NCBI GenBank assembly: GCA_004151065.3
Contig: NWUY0300023267.1
Coordinates: 14,827-34,860, forward strand
DNA from: Larix sibirica
Taxonomy: Eukaryota > Streptophyta > Pinopsida > Pinales > Pinaceae
Reading direction: 5' to 3'
DNA: 20,034 bases
Both the position numbers and the translations under genes were made by a program. This document shows positions 19,011 to 20,034 of the stretch, one piece after another; the first letter of the stretch is position 1, and the number at the start of each line of letters is the position of its first letter. The notes below the pieces were generated by a model. It was not told the origin of the DNA. It did not search any database and was given only the letters and a program-made list of their open reading frames with translations.

Positions 19011-19035
19011 ACGAGGTGGTAATGTCCTTGACATT
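19011..19035 (+). mobile_element. MITE-like element, right terminal inverted repeat
   Basis: CGAGGTGGTAATGTCCTTGA then CATT at 19012-19035 is the reverse complement of the left arm at 12114-12137 with one mismatch. LINE B entered so close to this end that nearly all of the element's body remains on the left side. Confidence 0.6.
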
Positions 19036-19037
19036 TT

Positions 19038-19179
19038 CAATAGGTGTTGCTTAAGATGGAAGCTATAGAAACAATAATGTAGATGGAAAACCATGTTTGG
19101 ATTCATGTCAATAGGTGTTGCTTAAGATGGAAGCTAGAAAAACAAGAATATAGATAGAAAAGCATGTTTGGATTCGTTT
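19038..19179 (+). repeat. 71-bp tandem duplication (two copies)
   Basis: Copy 1 is 19038-19108 and copy 2 is 19109-19179. Both start 'caataggtgttgcttaag' and share 'atgtttggattc' near the end, with roughly ten differences. The array begins two bases outside the right arm of the MITE-like element. No known family or coding capacity. Confidence 0.85.
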
Positions 19180-20002
19180 GCCACTGTAGAAGGTCAATGT
19201 GATCCATTTGTTATTCCATTTAAGTTATGGACAATACTTTATTCATCATGCACGTTGACTTGTGAGTAAGTCTTATAAGTTTTGGACATACTTGTCATCT
19301 ACTTGGTTTCACAAATTCTCTTAAAAAACTATAGAAAATCCAACAAAATAAAGTAATGAGTATCTAAGTACTTCAAATTAATAGTTATTATATTCTCTAA
19401 ATATATTTATTTATCTAAATTTAGAAGTGTATTTTGCACATTTATGGACAACCCATGCCTTATGTGTTAAAACGTGGGCTTTTGTATACTTCACAAGCAA
19501 ATAAAATCACGAATCTAGTGTTATTACATATATAAAGAATGACTGGAAGTCGATTACGAGTTGTCTTGGTTGGCAAGGAAATCAATGCCTAATTAGATAG
19601 ACAAAAAACCAGGTCCAGGGCCATTTCCAAACGTTCTACGACCACTTCTAGCCCCTGAAGGATAGATCCTTAAAAAAGGGGCCAGGAAGGATTCCCCATA
19701 CCTCTCTGTGCCGACTAAATTGAAGGATACCATTTTGATGGAATGTGCACAAGGATTTTTAAGTTATTGAGATAGGTAAATTTATTTTTTTACAATATTA
19801 ATAAATAATAATAAAAAATAAGTTTGATTTAATTGTGCGTCTTAATAATATAATATGCTCCTTCCTAGAATTTAATGCCTTTTAGTTTTATGGTCTACAG
19901 TCTAATTTAAACTATGTAATATTAAATGCACTTATATACGTTGTAATTTCAAACGATAATGGATTGCATTTAATGTAGTGTAGTTGTTTCGTATGTTAAC
20001 AA
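19180..20002. other. AT-rich DNA with one coding-like patch
   Basis: Mostly AT-rich without features. At about 19595-19770 the plus strand has a GC-richer patch whose frame reads KKPGPGPFPNVLRPLLAPEG, a TAG, then KKGARKDSPYLSVPTKLKD and MECAQGFLSY before a stop. It looks like a small decayed protein-coding relic, but no family can be named. Confidence 0.35.
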
Positions 20003-20034
20003 AACAAGTGCCATGGGATGGCAATGTCCTTGCC
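20003..20034 (+). repeat. Second MITE-like arm at the right edge (partial)
   Basis: The last 32 bases, ending 'ggatggcaatgtccttgcc', align without gaps to 19003-19034 ('aataagagttacgaggtgg' then 'taatgtccttgaca') with moderate identity; the core AATGTCCTTG is identical. This suggests a related element continuing past the window. It is short and truncated, so chance similarity is not excluded. Confidence 0.4.

Noticed and set aside
1-20034. A new multi-gene biological system, tRNA or rRNA genes, or a virus
   Set aside because: All convincing coding sequence resolves into PLE and L1-type LINE proteins; no cloverleaf or rRNA-like sequence was noticed, and no capsid or other viral gene is present.

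Overview
This is a repeat-dominated piece of a large plant nuclear genome. No cellular gene, RNA gene, CRISPR array or prokaryotic feature could be supported. Nearly everything recognisable is retroelement debris. The combination of plant-type L1 LINEs (DUF4283 plus CCHC zinc knuckle in ORF1; endonuclease, reverse transcriptase, zf-RVT and RNase H in ORF2) with a Penelope-like element (PLE: RT plus GIY-YIG) points to a conifer. PLEs of the 'Dryad' type are known in conifers and were proposed to have come from arthropods by ancient horizontal transfer. The host assignment is inference.

Layout. Positions 1-2040 hold a Penelope-like element on the minus strand. Its RT domain is open for 349 codons and runs off the left edge. 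Positions 2041-2352 hold the C-terminal GIY-YIG end of a PLE on the plus strand, head-to-head with the first piece. Positions ~2354-8100 hold LINE copy A on the minus strand: a 5' leader, ORF1 and ORF2, with many frameshifts and stops. It is cut off inside its RNase H domain where the PLE begins. Positions 8100-12110 are mostly AT-rich DNA with a short 5'-truncated LINE 3' end (8544-~8830) and three two-copy direct repeats. Positions 12271-18993 are LINE copy B, minus strand, essentially full length. It is bounded by a 17-bp target-site duplication (16/17 identical) and sits inside a ~182-bp inverted-repeat (MITE-like) element whose arms lie at 12114-12137 and 19012-19035. Positions 19038-20034 hold a 71-bp tandem duplication, AT-rich DNA, and at the very edge a relative of the MITE-like arm.

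How the parts relate. Both LINEs place the ORF2 start on top of the ORF1 stop (TAATG in copy A, AATGA in copy B), suggesting coupled translation of ORF2. Copy B has kept its outline but lost the catalytic FVDD box of its RT through a small deletion. Copy A keeps FVDD but is broken elsewhere. The implied order of events is: LINE A, then PLE into its RNase H region; and MITE-like element, then LINE B into its terminal repeat. I found no undescribed cellular system. The most interesting items are the head-to-head PLE, its long open RT frame with an Asn/His-rich repeat linker, and the nested LINE B/MITE structure.
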